This document shows positions 41,938 through 50,735 of a stretch of 64,000 nucleotides of DNA, in pieces. The notes beneath the pieces are model-generated. The model was not told where the DNA came from. It made no database searches and saw nothing but the letters and a program-made list of their open reading frames with translations. Position numbers and translations under genes: made by a program. Source of the DNA: an uncultured Eubacteriales bacterium (GTDB lineage: Bacteria > Bacillota > Clostridia > Christensenellales > CAG-138); the NCBI GenBank assembly GCA_902798825.1, contig CADBYI010000001.1, positions 1-64,000 on the forward strand, in the 5' to 3' direction. How positions within the stretch are numbered: the stretch's first letter is position 1; each line of letters starts with the position of its first letter.

Positions 41938-42117
41938 CTATATTGTATGATCCCCAGCCGATTTGCCTGGATCAGCTTCCTTTGCCGCCTTGCCCGCGCG
42001 GTGTAAGGTCCCCTCCGGCAAAGCGTCGGGTTTAGTGCTTTGAGCGTCCGCACGCCGAAGGGTCATCCCTTCCGACACGCCGTCCGTGCACAGGAAGAGC
42101 CGGGCGCCGCTGTCAGA
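41938..42117 (-). pseudogene. PP2C/SpoIIE-type phosphatase remnant
   Basis: Directly after the DUF218 stop, the same frame continues for 59 codons to a TAG with no start codon at its head. It begins SDSGARLFLCTDGVSEGM, which matches the LYLYTDGVTEA motif near the C-terminal metal site of RsbU/SpoIIE serine phosphatases; the sequence after it is no longer family-like. Such phosphatases reactivate STAS proteins, so its neighbour at 40354 is the natural former partner. Short evidence; a chance match cannot be excluded. Confidence 0.45.
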
Positions 42118-43326
42118 TCAGCGATAGGCCAGCAGGGTCAAAAGGACATAAAACAGGATGAGCCCGCCGAACACCAACCCCTGCTTCAGCCGATGCTCCG
42201 TGAGCAGCCCAACAAACTCCCGCACGGAGGCGTTGGGCCAGAAGTACCATTTCGTCTTCGAACCCATGCCCACCGCCCGCAGCTTCACGCGCCGGGCGCA
42301 CAAGCCCCCGCGAAACACATGGTAGTTCGTTGTGACGAAGGCAACCTTTCCCTCGGGGTCGATGGCCTGGATCTTTTCCTTGGAAAAGCGCATGTTCTCC
42401 GCCGTGTCCCCGGAACGATCCTCCTCGATAATCCGCTCCTCAGGAACCCCCTGTTCGATCAGATACCGCTTTATACAGGCGCTTTCCGGGATCACCTCGT
42501 TGGGCCCCTGGCCCCCGGAGGTGACGAAGGTCAGGTCTTTTCCGGTCTGCTGCCGCTGCTTTTGGGCAAAGGCCAGCGCCCGATCGATCCGTCCGCGCAG
42601 CAAGGGAGTGGGGGTCCCGTCCTTGCGTATCCCGCAGCCCAGGATGATCAAAAAGTCCTTGTCCGGCTCCGGCTCATAGCAGGCGGCAATCACGTCCGCG
42701 ATGATCGCCCCGATCAGCATGCATTCAAAGTAGAGATACACGGCGGCGCATATGTTCGTTATGAGATCATGGATCATGACCTGCCGCTCACTGCCGGACA
42801 CCGCATAATCAAAGGCGTAGATGAAGACGAACCCGGCCACCAGCAGGAGGGAGAGGAGTATCCCCAGCACGTTGACGAGCCGTTTCCCTTCGTGCCGGAT
42901 CAGGGAGATGTTGGACACGCACAGCGCCGCAGAGAAGAGCAGCAAAAACGGAGATGAAAGCAGGATATAGTTTTTTGCCGAGCCCAGGACGAGGTGCGGC
43001 AATTCGTTGCGCGTATACACCTCCGGATACCGGAGCATCCGGAAGGAAAGCACCGAATGGGTGATCAGAACGGACAGCAAAAACAGGGCAAAGCCGGAAT
43101 AGAGGATCGTGTTGTAGGAATAGGGATTGTATTGCAACTGCCCCCGAAAGGCAACCGCCAGTCGGAGGATGACCGCCGCATAATACGCGCCAAGGACCCA
43201 GCAGATAAGCCGTTGGTTTGCCGGAACGTCCCTGCCAAAAAGCAGGATCAGGGCGACAACGACCGCGGTCAGGGGCAACAGGTCATAGAGCTTCGGCTTT
43301 TTGTTTCTTGTGTCAAATCGTATCAT
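42118..43326 (-). CDS. DUF218/YdcF-SanA family membrane protein
   Basis: 402 residues. About six or seven N-terminal membrane helices (residues 15-220) precede a cytosol- or surface-facing DUF218 domain with FLIILGCGIRKDGTPTPLLRGRIDRAL, FVTSGGQGPNEVIPES, ERIIEEDRSGDTAENM and VAFVTTNYHVFRGG. A final helix near 385-400 closes the chain. The family is linked to envelope integrity and vancomycin tolerance; no reaction is proven. No good ribosome site stands before the ATG (MIRFDTRNKKP), 58 bases after the STAS-like ORF. Confidence 0.88.
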   Translation of the reverse strand: MIRFDTRNKKPKLYDLLPLTAVVVALILLFGRDVPANQRLICWVLGAYYAAVILRLAVAFRGQLQYNPYSYNTILYSGFALFLLSVLITHSVLSFRMLRYPEVYTRNELPHLVLGSAKNYILLSSPFLLLFSAALCVSNISLIRHEGKRLVNVLGILLSLLLVAGFVFIYAFDYAVSGSERQVMIHDLITNICAAVYLYFECMLIGAIIADVIAACYEPEPDKDFLIILGCGIRKDGTPTPLLRGRIDRALAFAQKQRQQTGKDLTFVTSGGQGPNEVIPESACIKRYLIEQGVPEERIIEEDRSGDTAENMRFSKEKIQAIDPEGKVAFVTTNYHVFRGGLCARRVKLRAVGMGSKTKWYFWPNASVREFVGLLTEHRLKQGLVFGGLILFYVLLTLLAYR

Positions 43327-43384
43327 GGGACGGTTCGTGTTTTCGGATCGTCTTGGCCCTGCTGCGCTTCATGGGGCAGGGGAG

Positions 43385-43639
43385 TTATTGTTCGGACGGC
43401 TGAGACAGGGCGGCCACATCCAGCGGCACCGTTTGGGTGACCTGGGTCTTCCCCTCCAGATCCGCATGGACAAAGACCAAATTCCATCCCTTTGCGAGCA
43501 CGCAATGGTTCATCCCGGAGACGATCTGGGACCCGAGATGCAGCACGGCGTCGTCCGCCTGGACGGTGCTGGTGTCCAGGCGTCCTTTCAGGGCGAACGG
43601 TAGGGAAGATGCGTCGGTTGTTTTTTCGATGGTCAGCAT
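43385..43639 (-). CDS. short STAS-like ORF, probably truncated
   Basis: 84 residues. The first 24 (MLTIEKTTDASSLPFALKGR then LDTSTV) match the opening strand pair of a STAS anti-sigma-antagonist domain, but the Ser-containing helix segment never comes; what follows (VLAKGWNLVFVHADLEGK) is not recognisable. A good GGAGGAAGCGATC ribosome site precedes the ATG, so it may still be translated. It is most simply a STAS gene whose 3' part was replaced by a deletion. An independent small protein is the alternative. Confidence 0.45.
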   Translation of the reverse strand: MLTIEKTTDASSLPFALKGRLDTSTVQADDAVLHLGSQIVSGMNHCVLAKGWNLVFVHADLEGKTQVTQTVPLDVAALSQPSEQ

Positions 43640-43912
43640 GATCGCTTCCTCCTGGGCAGGATCTCTATTCTGGGTATTCAGGCGATCGCCCGATCCCAGG
43701 CGAACGTTTATATTTCATTATACAGCAAAGCTCTCCGCAAGGAAAGCATATTTTGCCCTTTTCTCCCTGCACCGGGTGACCATGAACGGCAGGCGTTTTC
43801 GGCCGCTGGGCTTGCCCGGTTCCCTGCGGGCAAGCGGCGCAGGGCTTCTGCTCCTGGGTGAAGCGGGCGTCGGAATGAGGCGGCTCTCCGACCGGCTATG
43901 GTCATGTGTCTC
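43640..43912 (-). other. intergenic stretch: weak promoter, one hairpin, no gene seen
   Basis: On the minus strand a TATAAT lies at 43717-43722, 77 bases before the STAS-like ORF, without a good -35 (TTTCCT at 43740-43745). GCTTGCCCG (43810-43818) and CGGGCAAGC (43827-43835) form a 9-bp hairpin. No coding potential is convincing. Confidence 0.4.
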
Positions 43913-43913
43913 C

Positions 43914-43937
43914 CAAAAAACCACCCTTTCGGGTGGT
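43914..43937 (-). terminator. terminator of the DUF975 gene
   Basis: On the minus strand ACCACCC-GAAA-GGGTGGT is followed by TTTTTGGG. Confidence 0.85.
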
Positions 43938-43957
43938 CGTCAAGCAGTCAAATACGA

Positions 43958-44719
43958 TTACGCCCCCGGCTTTGATGCATAGGCGGCGGAGACGGCCTTG
44001 TAGAGCTCGGCGTCGGTGGCCTGGATGTAGGGCCCCACATAGAAGATGTGGAGGATGCCCGCCGTCAGGGCAGACAGGAGGAGCCAGCCCAGGAAGGACA
44101 GATCCAGCACGAAGGCGTCCACCTTGTGACCGTTCATCATCTTCCGGGACAGGGTGATGGCCTGCATGGCGGACAGCTCCGGATGGTCCTCCAGGATGTA
44201 GGGCACCAGCCGATAGGAATAGGCCTTGATGATGGCGGGGACCACCAGCAGCAGCGCCCACAGGAACAGGAACAGGTTCTTCAGAAACATGGTCAAAACC
44301 ACGGTTCCCCAGTTGTCCTTGAAGCCCGCGCCCAGCTCCTTGAGCTCCGCGTTGCGCCAGCTGTTTTGCAGGAAGAAGCGGCGGCAGCCCACGATGAGGG
44401 GGTTGAACACCATCAGCGACAGCACCAGACCGACGATGCCGAGCCCGCCCAGGGAGACGGTGATCCGGGTGCTTTGCCGGGCCGCTTCCCGGTCCACCAG
44501 ATCGAAGAACTCCCGAGCCAGGGCAAAATCGCTCTGGGTGGCCAGCTCGTGGATGGTTTGCTGCTGCTCCTGGGTATAGCTGTTCTCGCTCCTGCGCACG
44601 CTGGAACCGGCGCCGCCGCCCACCAAAAGCGCCAGCAGGAACGCCACCAGCACGCACTTCCAATAATTCCGCTTGAAGGCGGCCTTGGCCCGCTCCTTCA
44701 GCTCACTTCTTGTCCACAT
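43958..44719 (-). CDS. DUF975 family membrane protein
   Basis: 253 residues. The opening RSELKERAKAAFKRNYWKCVLVAFLLAL is typical of DUF975 (PF06161), followed by helices at about 110-130, 165-195 and 215-245 and the motif FILDLSFLGW-like FVLDLSFLGWLLLS plus YVGPYIQATDAELYKAV at the end. Function unknown; common in Clostridia and Bacilli. AAAGGAGG precedes the ATG. A strong terminator follows. Confidence 0.9.
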   Translation of the reverse strand: MWTRSELKERAKAAFKRNYWKCVLVAFLLALLVGGGAGSSVRRSENSYTQEQQQTIHELATQSDFALAREFFDLVDREAARQSTRITVSLGGLGIVGLVLSLMVFNPLIVGCRRFFLQNSWRNAELKELGAGFKDNWGTVVLTMFLKNLFLFLWALLLVVPAIIKAYSYRLVPYILEDHPELSAMQAITLSRKMMNGHKVDAFVLDLSFLGWLLLSALTAGILHIFYVGPYIQATDAELYKAVSAAYASKPGA

Positions 44720-44812
44720 ACCCGTTTTCCTCCTTTTTTGATACGCCTACTCTACAGCACCCCTCCCCCATTGTCAAGAAAAGGATGCTGGGGCCCCTTT
44801 GCCGGGGCAGGG

Positions 44813-46063
44813 TCAGGCGTCCATCTCCCCGAACAGGCGGACCAGGTGCAGCAGGATCTCGACATTCTTCTCCATGGAGGGGATGGGGACGTATTCGAAG
44901 CGGCCGTGGGCGTTCTCGTAGCCCGCGGACAGGTTGGGGCAGGGCAGGCCCCGGTGGCTCAGGGCGGAGCCGTCGGTGCCGCCCCGGAAGGCGATGCTCT
45001 GGGGCGTCAGGCCGGAAAGGCGGATGGCCCGGGTCAGGTTGTCGATGAGGAAGGGATACCGGTCCACCACCTCCTTCATGTTCCGATAGGTGGGGGTGAT
45101 GGTGAGCTGCACCCGATCGGCGCCGTATCGTTCAGCAAGCCGGGCGGCCAGCTCCCGCAGCAGCTGCTCCCGGCGATCGAAGAGCACCGGGTCATGGTCC
45201 CGGACGATCAAATCCACCTGGGCGTGCTCCACCTGGGCCGCCACGGACACCAGATGGAAGAACCCCTCCCGGCCCTCGGTGAACTGGGGCTTTTCCAGGG
45301 GCGGCAGCAGGGATAAAAATTCCGCCGCCATATCTGCCGCGTTGACCATGATGCCCTTGGCCGTGCCGGTGTGGACGCTCCGTCCCCGAAGGGTCAGCGT
45401 GGCGTGGGAGGCGTTGAAGGTCTCGTCCTCATAATAGCCCAGATAGTCCCCGTCCAGGGTATAGGCCACCTGCACCCCGAAGCGAGCAAGGTCCAAATCC
45501 CGGGCCAGGCCCCCCACCTCCTCGTCGGGGGTGAAGGCCAGGGCGATCCGGCCGTGGGGCAGCTCCGGGTGATGGAGCAGGTGCTCCGCCATGGTCATGA
45601 CCGCGGCGATGGCGGCCTTGTCGTCGCCCCCCAGCAGGGTGGTGCCGTCGGTGAGGATCAAATCCTGGCCCACGTAGTTTTTCAGGTTTGGGAACTCCCG
45701 GGGGCTCATGACGATCCCCTTCTCCCCGTTCAGCAGGATGTCCCCGCCGTCGTACTTCTCCAGGACCCAGGGCCGACAGTTGGCCCCGGGGGCGTCGGGG
45801 GCCGTGTCCATGTGAGTCACCAGGCCGAAGGCCTTGCCCCCCTCCGCCGTGGCGGGGACGGCGCCGTAGAGCACGCACTTCTCCTCGTCCAGCCATACCT
45901 CCGATGCGCCTATGGAAAGGAGCTCGTCCCGCAGCAGATAGGCCAAATCGAACTGCTTTTTCGTGGTGGGGACGGTGTCGCTCACCCGGGCGGACTGGGT
46001 GTCCACCTGCGCATAGCGGAGGAGCCGGTCCCGGACCTGTTCATAGAAGGGCGTGTGGTTCAT
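44813..46063 (-). CDS. pepT: peptidase T (tripeptide aminopeptidase)
   Basis: 416 residues, normal for PepT. LVTHMDTAPDAPGANCRPWV has the first zinc His and the Asp that follows, GGDDKAAIA the bridging Asp, FTPDEEVG the catalytic Glu pair, and FRGGTDGSALSHRGLPCPN the C-terminal ligand region. This cytosolic zinc enzyme removes the N-terminal residue of tripeptides. ATAAGGAGG precedes the ATG, 10 bases after the DHHW gene on the same strand. Confidence 0.96.
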   Translation of the reverse strand: MNHTPFYEQVRDRLLRYAQVDTQSARVSDTVPTTKKQFDLAYLLRDELLSIGASEVWLDEEKCVLYGAVPATAEGGKAFGLVTHMDTAPDAPGANCRPWVLEKYDGGDILLNGEKGIVMSPREFPNLKNYVGQDLILTDGTTLLGGDDKAAIAAVMTMAEHLLHHPELPHGRIALAFTPDEEVGGLARDLDLARFGVQVAYTLDGDYLGYYEDETFNASHATLTLRGRSVHTGTAKGIMVNAADMAAEFLSLLPPLEKPQFTEGREGFFHLVSVAAQVEHAQVDLIVRDHDPVLFDRREQLLRELAARLAERYGADRVQLTITPTYRNMKEVVDRYPFLIDNLTRAIRLSGLTPQSIAFRGGTDGSALSHRGLPCPNLSAGYENAHGRFEYVPIPSMEKNVEILLHLVRLFGEMDA

Positions 46064-46073
46064 GGAAGCCTCC

Positions 46074-47186
46074 TTATTTCAAAATGGAAAGGTTCAAATC
46101 GGTGCAGATGCGCTCCAGGGAGTAGCAGAACAGGATTTCCTCCGCCTGATACTGGGCGCATAGATCCGCCACGCTCCCCCGATAGTACCGGGGGTCCACC
46201 AGCACGATGCGCCTGTAGCTGGGCACCAGCAGGGGGGCCAGGGTGTTGCCGAAGGAGTCCTTCACCAGCAGCAGGGTGGGGGCGTCCTCGGGGGCGCTGC
46301 CGTTGTCCACCAGGGTGACGGGGTGGTTGCCGTCCAGGAACAGGGGGTACCAGTCGTACTCCTTGAGGTGATCGTAGAAGAACAGGCTCGGATAGGTCCC
46401 CTCCTCGTCGGAGAAGGAAAGGGTGACGGCGGCGTCCATGGGCTCGTCGATGGTCAGCACGTCAGGCGCCGTGAGCCACAAGGCCGACCGGGAGCGGGTG
46501 GAGCCCACATAGCCAGCTACGGTGTGGTGATAGTAAGCGTCATAGGGCAGAGCCTGGTGACCGGCGGTCTTCATAAAGAGCCGGTAAGCGGCGTAGGCCC
46601 CCTCGCCAGTCCAGTGGTGATCGGTGCGGTAGTACCAGCTTTGGCCTTGCTGCAAAAAGGTTTCCGCCAAGGGCACCGGCCGGATGCCCGGAGCGTCGGC
46701 GATCTGCCCCAGCAGGCTGTCGTCCCGGTAGAGGGCGGCCAGGGCCCGGGGCAGGGTCCCCCGGCGCACGTAGCCCGTGGAGGGCACGGCCATGACGTAG
46801 ACGGGCAGGCCCGTCCTCTCCCCCAGGGCGGCCATGCGGCCGAGCCGCTTTTGAAGCTGCTCCGGGGCGACCTGAAGGGGAGCCTCCACCAGATACCCCT
46901 CCCTGTCCCGCCAGATGTCCTGGGAAACCTGCCGCCCGGACAGCAGGACCGTGTAAGCGTTGAGCCCCACCAGGGCGTCCCGGCCCGGGAGCTGATCGGC
47001 CAGATACGTTTCCACCGCGTCGTCGAAGGACCAATCCTTCAGGCTGGTCAACTTGGGCGGCTCGGCCAAATACCGGCGCTCGCTGTCGGAGAAAGTCCGG
47101 CGGGGAAAGAGGAGCCAGTAGAGGGGCACCAACAGAAGGGCCAGCAGAAACAGGCCCACGGTGACGATATCCATCATTTTTCTCAT
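46074..47186 (-). CDS. DHHW family protein (AlgJ/AlgX-like O-acetylation accessory)
   Basis: 370 residues from the ATG at 47186 (GGGGGGTGAGGAT upstream). One N-terminal membrane helix (about 7-26), then an extracytoplasmic SGNH-like domain. YYRTDHHWTGEGAYAAY is the defining DHHW motif, and LLLVKDSFGNTLAPLLVPSY supplies the Ser block. It pairs with the MBOAT protein encoded just upstream to O-acetylate a surface polysaccharide or peptidoglycan; the acceptor is not known. Confidence 0.9.
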   Translation of the reverse strand: MRKMMDIVTVGLFLLALLLVPLYWLLFPRRTFSDSERRYLAEPPKLTSLKDWSFDDAVETYLADQLPGRDALVGLNAYTVLLSGRQVSQDIWRDREGYLVEAPLQVAPEQLQKRLGRMAALGERTGLPVYVMAVPSTGYVRRGTLPRALAALYRDDSLLGQIADAPGIRPVPLAETFLQQGQSWYYRTDHHWTGEGAYAAYRLFMKTAGHQALPYDAYYHHTVAGYVGSTRSRSALWLTAPDVLTIDEPMDAAVTLSFSDEEGTYPSLFFYDHLKEYDWYPLFLDGNHPVTLVDNGSAPEDAPTLLLVKDSFGNTLAPLLVPSYRRIVLVDPRYYRGSVADLCAQYQAEEILFCYSLERICTDLNLSILK

Positions 47187-47199
47187 ATCCTCACCCCCC

Positions 47200-48594
47200 T
47201 TAGAATCGGAAATAGATGAACGGGTTGTAGCTCTGGGAGGCCAGGGCCCCCAGGCACAGCAAAAATAGCCCCGCGCCCAGGAGAAGCCGCACCCAGGACC
47301 AGACTTTCTTTTCGGACAGCCGCCGGTCCAGTTCCGCCCCGAGGGGCGTGGACGCCACCGCGCAAACGAGGAGCAGCGGCGCGTACCCCAGCACCCAGGC
47401 CCAGGATCGGGCCGTGACGAGGCCCGGATTGCCCACCCCCACCAGGGAGCCGAAGAAGGTCCCCAGGGCGGCAAAATCGGTGAAATAGAAGATGCCCCAG
47501 CCCATGGCCGCGATGAGGAAGGTCAGCAGCCGACGCAGGAACCGGGGCAGCTTTTGGAGCACCCGGCCCAGGAACAGCTTTTCCAAAATGAGCAGCACTC
47601 CGTAGTAGAGGCCCCACAGCAAGAAGTTCCAACTGGCCCCGTGCCAAAGGCCCGTCAGCGTCCAGACGATCAGCAGATTCAGTATCTGCCGCTTCAGGCC
47701 CCGCCGGTTGCCCCCCAGGGGGATGTACACGTACTCCCGGAACCAGGTGGAAAGGCTGATGTGCCACCGCCGCCAGAAGTCCGTGACGCTTTCGGCGATA
47801 TAGGGATAGTGAAAGTTCTCCACGAACCGGAAGCCCAGCATCCGCCCCAGGCCGCAGGCCATGTCGGAATAGCCGGAGAAGTCGAAATAGATTTGGAAAG
47901 TATAGGCGACAAGCCCCACCCAGGCCCCCAGGACCCCCGTTTCCCCGGGCATGGCGGCCAGCTCCCGCCAGAGGACGGCCACGCCGTTGGCCAGCAGCAC
48001 CTTCTTTCCCAGGCCCACCAGGAACAGCCCTACCCCCTGGGCAAAGCCCGAAAGGGAAAGGTCGGGGTCGTCCAGCTGCGCCTCGATGTCTACATACCGG
48101 ACGATGGGCCCGGCGATGAGCTGGGGGAACATGGACACGTAGGCCCCGAAGAGGACGGGGCTTCTTTGGGCCTTGGCCTTGCCCCGGTATACGTCGATCA
48201 CATAGGACATGATCTGAAAGGTGAAGAAGGAGATGCCGATGGGCAGCCGGATGGCTACGGCCTTTTCGCTGAGCGGGGCGGGGAACAGGCCCTTCACCGT
48301 GTCCCAGAGGAGGCCCGTATATTTGAAGATCAAAAGCAGCAGCAGATTCAGCGCCACGGACAGCACCAGCCAGGCCTTCCGGTGGGGGCCGTCCCCGGTC
48401 ACTTTGAAGCCGATCCCCCAGTTCACCAGGATGGAGCCGATCATCAAAAACACATACAGGGGTTCACCCCAGGCGTAGAAGAGAAGGCTGGCAAGCAGCA
48501 GAAAGCCGATCCGCAGCTTCTTCGGCAACAGCCGATAGCCCAGCAGCGTGACCGGCAAAAAGATGAACAGAAATGTGAGGGACGAGAAGACCAT
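47200..48594 (-). CDS. MBOAT family O-acyltransferase (AlgI/DltB-like)
   Basis: 464 residues with about ten helices. VFSSLTFLFIFLPV at the start, YRGKAKAQRSPVLFGAYVSMFPQLIAGPIVRY, DFWRRWHISLSTWFREYVYIPLGG and GLWHGASWNFLLWGLYYG (catalytic His) are AlgI/PatA-type signatures. It moves an acetyl group from a cytosolic donor across the membrane for polymer modification. It starts 1 base after the lipoprotein stop and ends 13 bases before the DHHW gene. Confidence 0.95.
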   Translation of the reverse strand: MVFSSLTFLFIFLPVTLLGYRLLPKKLRIGFLLLASLLFYAWGEPLYVFLMIGSILVNWGIGFKVTGDGPHRKAWLVLSVALNLLLLLIFKYTGLLWDTVKGLFPAPLSEKAVAIRLPIGISFFTFQIMSYVIDVYRGKAKAQRSPVLFGAYVSMFPQLIAGPIVRYVDIEAQLDDPDLSLSGFAQGVGLFLVGLGKKVLLANGVAVLWRELAAMPGETGVLGAWVGLVAYTFQIYFDFSGYSDMACGLGRMLGFRFVENFHYPYIAESVTDFWRRWHISLSTWFREYVYIPLGGNRRGLKRQILNLLIVWTLTGLWHGASWNFLLWGLYYGVLLILEKLFLGRVLQKLPRFLRRLLTFLIAAMGWGIFYFTDFAALGTFFGSLVGVGNPGLVTARSWAWVLGYAPLLLVCAVASTPLGAELDRRLSEKKVWSWVRLLLGAGLFLLCLGALASQSYNPFIYFRF

Positions 48595-48595
48595 G

Positions 48596-49201
48596 CTACG
48601 CCGTCAGGCTCCGAAAGGCGGCCAGCATGGCGTCGGCGTTGGGAGAGATGACGAACAGCAGCATATCCCCCTCCCGGACCAGCACGGCCTTTTCCGCCAG
48701 GGCCAGGGCCTCCGGGTCATAGCCCCTGAACTGGGCCTTCACCGTCTCCAGATGATCCCGCAAAAGGGCTTCCGCCTCGTCCAAAACGGCCCCCTCCGCC
48801 TGGACCACCACCGCTTCGTTGGTGTATCCGTCGGCGTCGCCGAAGGCAGCGCCCCCCAGACAGGCGGCAAAGTCGATGCCGTACAAATCGAGCGCGTCCT
48901 CCGCTGCCATGGGGTACATGCCCTCCAGCAGCGCCTCCCCGTTCCAGCGGGCCACCAGCGCGTCCACCGGCCCCTCCTGGGCAGGCGCAGGCGCGGCCGG
49001 GGCATCGGCGCTCTCAGGCGCGCCATCCACGGGGGCCGCCGTGGGCTCCGCAGGCGCGGCGGTCTCCTCCGGCCCATCGGCGGCAGGGGCGCCTGTGGCC
49101 TGGGCCCTGTCGTCCAGCTGGACCTGGGGCGCGGCGTCCGCTTTCCCGCCGCAGCCCATGAGCAGCAGCAGGGCGATGCAAAAAACGATGATCCTCTTCA
49201 T
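48596..49201 (-). CDS. DUF4358 family lipoprotein
   Basis: 201 residues. A lipoprotein signal with LLLMGC (Cys17) is followed by an Ala/Pro/Glu-rich spacer to about 80 and a C-terminal globular domain (LYGIDFAACLGGAAFGDADGYTNEAVVVQAEG...LLRDHLETVKAQFRGYDPE) matching DUF4358. Members often neighbour MBOAT/DHHW genes, as here, which hints at a role in the same envelope acetylation pathway. It is first in the operon, behind a good promoter. Confidence 0.82.
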   Translation of the reverse strand: MKRIIVFCIALLLLMGCGGKADAAPQVQLDDRAQATGAPAADGPEETAAPAEPTAAPVDGAPESADAPAAPAPAQEGPVDALVARWNGEALLEGMYPMAAEDALDLYGIDFAACLGGAAFGDADGYTNEAVVVQAEGAVLDEAEALLRDHLETVKAQFRGYDPEALALAEKAVLVREGDMLLFVISPNADAMLAAFRSLTA

Positions 49202-49237
49202 ATGCGACTCCCGTGTTCGTTTCCCTATAGTGACCTG

Positions 49238-49266
49238 ATTATACCAAACCCCCGGGCCGCTTTCAA
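49238..49266 (-). promoter_or_regulatory. promoter of the DUF4358-MBOAT-DHHW-pepT operon
   Basis: On the minus strand TTGAAA (49261-49266), 17 bases, TATAAT (49238-49243), 36 bases before the start codon. Confidence 0.8.
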
Positions 49267-49307
49267 CATCTTTTCCGATTTTGGCGGGGCGGGGGTCTTT
49301 GTCAGCT

Positions 49308-49952
49308 TTACCAGATGAAATGGGACTTGAGCATCTCCCCGTTGTCCATGAGGATGTCCTCGCCGGTGATGGACCGGTTCACGGCGGTCAGGTAGTACGC
49401 CAGCTCCGCCACCTCCTCCGCCGTGGCCCATTTGCCCAAAAGGGTCTCGGCCTTCACGGCGTCGTAAAGGTCGGGGTCGTTCAGAATGTGCTCGTTGGCC
49501 GGGGTGATGACGCCGCCGGGGGACACGCTGTTCACCGTGACGCCCCGCTTGGCCAGGCTCAAAGCCAGATTCTTCATATAGCCAACCAGGCCCGCCTTGC
49601 TGGCCACGTAGCGGGGGAATTCGGCCCCGTTTCGGGCGGAGGCGGAGGCCACGAACAGCACGCTTTTCAGGGCTGGGCCGTCCAGGTGCCGCTCCGTAAA
49701 GGCCATGGTGCCCGTCAGATTCACGTCCAGGGCGTCCGCTTCCTCCAGCGTCCCGGCGTTGTTGACGAGGACGGCCAAGTCCGGCACCCGGACGGTGACG
49801 GTGCGGACGTCCCCCTGCACATGGGTATAGGCCGGGTGGTCTATGGAGGCCGAAAGAAGGTCCACGCCCCAGACGCTATGGCCGGATGCCAGGAATCGCC
49901 GGGCGACGGCGAGGCCGATGCCCCGGGCGGTGCCGGTCACGAGAACGTTCAT
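49308..49952 (-). CDS. SDR family oxidoreductase
   Basis: 214 residues. VTGTARGIG at the N-terminus, VNNAG and YVASK with catalytic Tyr and Lys mark a classical SDR, slightly shorter than usual because the region after the second strand is trimmed. The end reads ITGEDILMDNGEMLKS in place of the common TGxxxxVDGG. The ATG at 49952 overlaps the stop of the YhhQ gene by 4 bases, so it is translated with it and lies under the same riboswitch candidate; a link with queuosine supply is untested. Confidence 0.88.
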   Translation of the reverse strand: MNVLVTGTARGIGLAVARRFLASGHSVWGVDLLSASIDHPAYTHVQGDVRTVTVRVPDLAVLVNNAGTLEEADALDVNLTGTMAFTERHLDGPALKSVLFVASASARNGAEFPRYVASKAGLVGYMKNLALSLAKRGVTVNSVSPGGVITPANEHILNDPDLYDAVKAETLLGKWATAEEVAELAYYLTAVNRSITGEDILMDNGEMLKSHFIW

Positions 49953-50659
49953 GGGGCGATGGCTTCCTTTCTTTGGATCAGGATCCGCCGGGACACCCGG
50001 TATCCCAGGGGAGAGAACAAAACCTCGGACAGCAGCTCCAGCACCGCCCCGGTGAGGGCGCAGGTGAAGCACTGCACGAGGGTCCAGCCGAAGAAGGTCC
50101 GGCTCACCAGCAGGGCGAAGATCAGGTTGTCCGCGAACTGTCCGAGGAAGGTGGACACATAGGACCGAAGGGCGAAGACGCCGAAGCCGATCTCCTTCTT
50201 TGCCAGCTTCCCGATGCCGTAATTCAGATAGTTGTTGAGCAGGGCGGAGGCGATGAAGGCGATGGAGCTGCCCAGGATGATGAACCAGGTGCCCGCGAAG
50301 GTCCGGTCCAGGGCGGCGTTGATGACCTGCTCGCTGCCCTCCACGAAGCTCTCCCCCCAGACGCCGGGGATGCGGCTGGCCAGGAAGAAGATGAGGGCCA
50401 TGAACAGGTTCAGCAGCAGGGCGGCCACGGACACCATGCTGGCGCACCGGGGGCCGTAGCAATGGGTCAGCACGTCCATGGACAGAAAGGCCAGCCAGGA
50501 AAACAAAATGCCGCCGTCCAGGGCCAGCCAGGAAACGCCGGTATCGATGCTCTTGTTGGCCAGCAGGTTCATCCCCACCACGGAGAGGACCATGAGCGTG
50601 ACGAGCAGCGGCGAAGCGGTGCCGAGGAACGTGCGGAATTCACGAAGGGTCTGTTTCAT
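49949..50659 (-). CDS. yhhQ: queuosine precursor transporter (YhhQ/VUT family)
   Basis: 236 residues with six hydrophobic helices. ALRSYVSTFLGQFADNLIFALL and CYGPRCASM are typical of the DUF165/YhhQ family, which imports preQ0, preQ1 or related queuosine precursors. The role is strongly supported by the candidate preQ1 riboswitch whose 3' strand contains the AAGGAG ribosome site of this gene (10 bases before the ATG). Salvage would fit a gut anaerobe that takes up precursors rather than making them; no que synthesis gene is seen in the window. Confidence 0.9.
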   Translation of the reverse strand: MKQTLREFRTFLGTASPLLVTLMVLSVVGMNLLANKSIDTGVSWLALDGGILFSWLAFLSMDVLTHCYGPRCASMVSVAALLLNLFMALIFFLASRIPGVWGESFVEGSEQVINAALDRTFAGTWFIILGSSIAFIASALLNNYLNYGIGKLAKKEIGFGVFALRSYVSTFLGQFADNLIFALLVSRTFFGWTLVQCFTCALTGAVLELLSEVLFSPLGYRVSRRILIQRKEAIAP

Positions 50660-50669
50660 TATGCAGTTG

Positions 50670-50706
50670 CTCCTTGTTTTTTAGGGGTGGTTTTCAAGAG
50701 ACACCC
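50670..50706 (-). ncRNA. candidate preQ1-I riboswitch
   Basis: On the minus strand: stem P1 GGGTG (50702-50706) with CACCC (50685-50689), a 12-base loop TCTCTTGAAAAC, then an A-rich tail CTAAAAAACAAGGAG. CTTG in the loop is complementary to CAAG in the tail, forming the P2 pseudoknot; the loop-final C and the U after P1 stand where the ligand-recognising bases of preQ1-I aptamers lie. The tail includes the Shine-Dalgarno site, so ligand binding should block translation. Layout and tail closely resemble the Thermoanaerobacter aptamer. Confidence 0.8.
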
Positions 50707-50735
50707 ATATTTGCCGCAATCTGGCAGCGAAAGGC

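Noticed and set aside
41940..43300. Plus-strand frames around 42040-42957 opposite the DUF218 gene
   Set aside because: Shadow frame; the minus strand carries clear DUF218 motifs.
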